A stretch of 6,604 nt of DNA from JAHEDH01 sp965364515 (lineage in GTDB: Bacteria > Actinomycetota > Acidimicrobiia > Spongiisociales > ZC4RG35), in assembly GCA_965364515.1 (NCBI GenBank), contig CBDTXZ010000167.1, positions 1 through 6,604 on the forward strand, written 5' to 3'. The notes under the pieces were generated by a model. The model worked only from the letters and a program-made list of their open reading frames with translations. It was not told where the DNA came from and did not search any database. The stretch's first letter is position 1, and each line of letters starts with the position of its first letter. Both the position numbers and the translations under genes were made by a program. Shown one piece after another: positions 6,102 to 6,604 of the stretch.

Positions 6102-6604
6102 TCAGCCGTGGGCCGAACGGTTCTGTTCCTCGCGGACATCGTCCTCGACGCGGTGCAGCATCTGGAGGAACGTCGCACGGTCGAGCTCGAATCGGGTCAC
6201 ATCGTCTTCGACCGACCTGGTGATCTCGTCGATCGCGACGAAGAACGCCAACTGCCCCTCGCGGAGCGCGTCGAGCACCTCGTCGTCCTCTTTGGCGATC
6301 TTGAAGATGCTGCGGCCGTCGGTCACGAGTTTGACCTCTGCGAGATGACTGTCCATGTCGGCGTTCCGACGCAGGTAGTCCCAGGCGCGCCGGACGCGTT
6401 GCAGCGACATCCCATTGTCGAGAAGGCTCTTGACCACCCGAAGGGCGATCAGATCGCGAAACGAGTACAGACGTCGAACTCCCGGGCGCCCATTGGTGCT
6501 CTGCACCGAAGGCTTGACGAGATCGACACGATCCCAATATCGAAGTTGATGGTGCGTGGCAGACGTCAACTTCGAGGCCTGTTGGGCCGTGAATCCCTCT
6601 CTCA
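6102..6604 (-). CDS. MerR-family transcriptional regulator, 5' end outside the window
   Basis: A DNA-binding regulator with 166 visible residues; the N-terminus lies beyond the right edge. A TTG at 6569 could be taken as a start, but the frame stays open to the edge and reads REGFTAQQASKL before it. That is the first half of the MerR helix-turn-helix, so the TTG is an internal Leu codon. The recognition region is HHQLRYWDRVDLVKPSV, the wing is GRPGVRRLYSFRDLIALRVV, and a helix follows with LLDNGMSLQRVRRAWDYLR. Next comes a beta-containing stretch (LVTDGRSIFKI) and an acidic helical tail. There is no cysteine set for metal binding. The layout with LVTDGRSIFKI resembles the actinobacterial group that includes Mycobacterium tuberculosis Rv1830 rather than metal-responsive MerR; this is from memory. 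It is convergent with the transglutaminase gene, so it is unlikely to be part of that operon. The MerR family is secure; its targets are unknown. Confidence 0.9.
   Translation of the reverse strand, partial: REGFTAQQASKLTSATHHQLRYWDRVDLVKPSVQSTNGRPGVRRLYSFRDLIALRVVKSLLDNGMSLQRVRRAWDYLRRNADMDSHLAEVKLVTDGRSIFKIAKEDDEVLDALREGQLAFFVAIDEITRSVEDDVTRFELDRATFLQMLHRVEDDVREEQNRSAHG

Noticed and set aside
6105..6130. CCGT-GGGCCGA-ACGG hairpin followed by TTCTGTT as a terminator for the rightward operon
   Set aside because: A four-pair stem is too short and the U-rich tail is interrupted. It also lies in the coding end of the MerR gene.

Overview
The window is GC-rich, densely packed bacterial DNA with frequent GTG and TTG starts, strong G/C third-position preference and proteins rich in Arg, Asp, Ala and Val. 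The gene content is a four-cysteine HNH endonuclease, a MoxR / DUF58 / transmembrane transglutaminase operon and a MerR regulator with a 'QLRYWDRVDLVKPS'-type reading head. Together these suggest an actinobacterium, perhaps an acidimicrobial lineage. This placement is an inference from style and families; no rRNA or marker gene is present.

Layout. A leftward block occupies 1-1486: a small unrecognised ORF (1262-1486), a two-domain unknown protein (607-1251), the HNH endonuclease (33-530), and possibly the first codons of a coupled further gene (36 down to the window edge). A short divergent intergenic region (1487-1636) holds a plausible -10 element for the rightward operon. The rightward block occupies 1637-6098: moxR, a DUF58 protein and a transglutaminase-like membrane protein, joined by 4-base and 25-base overlaps. 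The far right end carries a MerR-family regulator on the minus strand. It converges on the transglutaminase with only three bases between the stop codons, and it runs off the window before its start.

How they work together. MoxR AAA+ ATPases typically act as chaperones or remodelers for partner proteins with a von Willebrand A-like fold; DUF58 proteins are such partners. The third protein has about six N-terminal membrane helices, a long external region with an intact Cys-His-Asp transglutaminase triad, a last membrane helix and a cytoplasmic tail. The likely picture is a cytoplasmic ATPase and a membrane-anchored adaptor that assemble or control an extracytoplasmic cysteine enzyme at the envelope. 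This is a widespread gene set whose substrate is poorly defined, not a new system. I see no defence island, transposon, CRISPR array, phage gene or RNA gene. The least explained content is the leftward pair of unknown ORFs beside the HNH protein.
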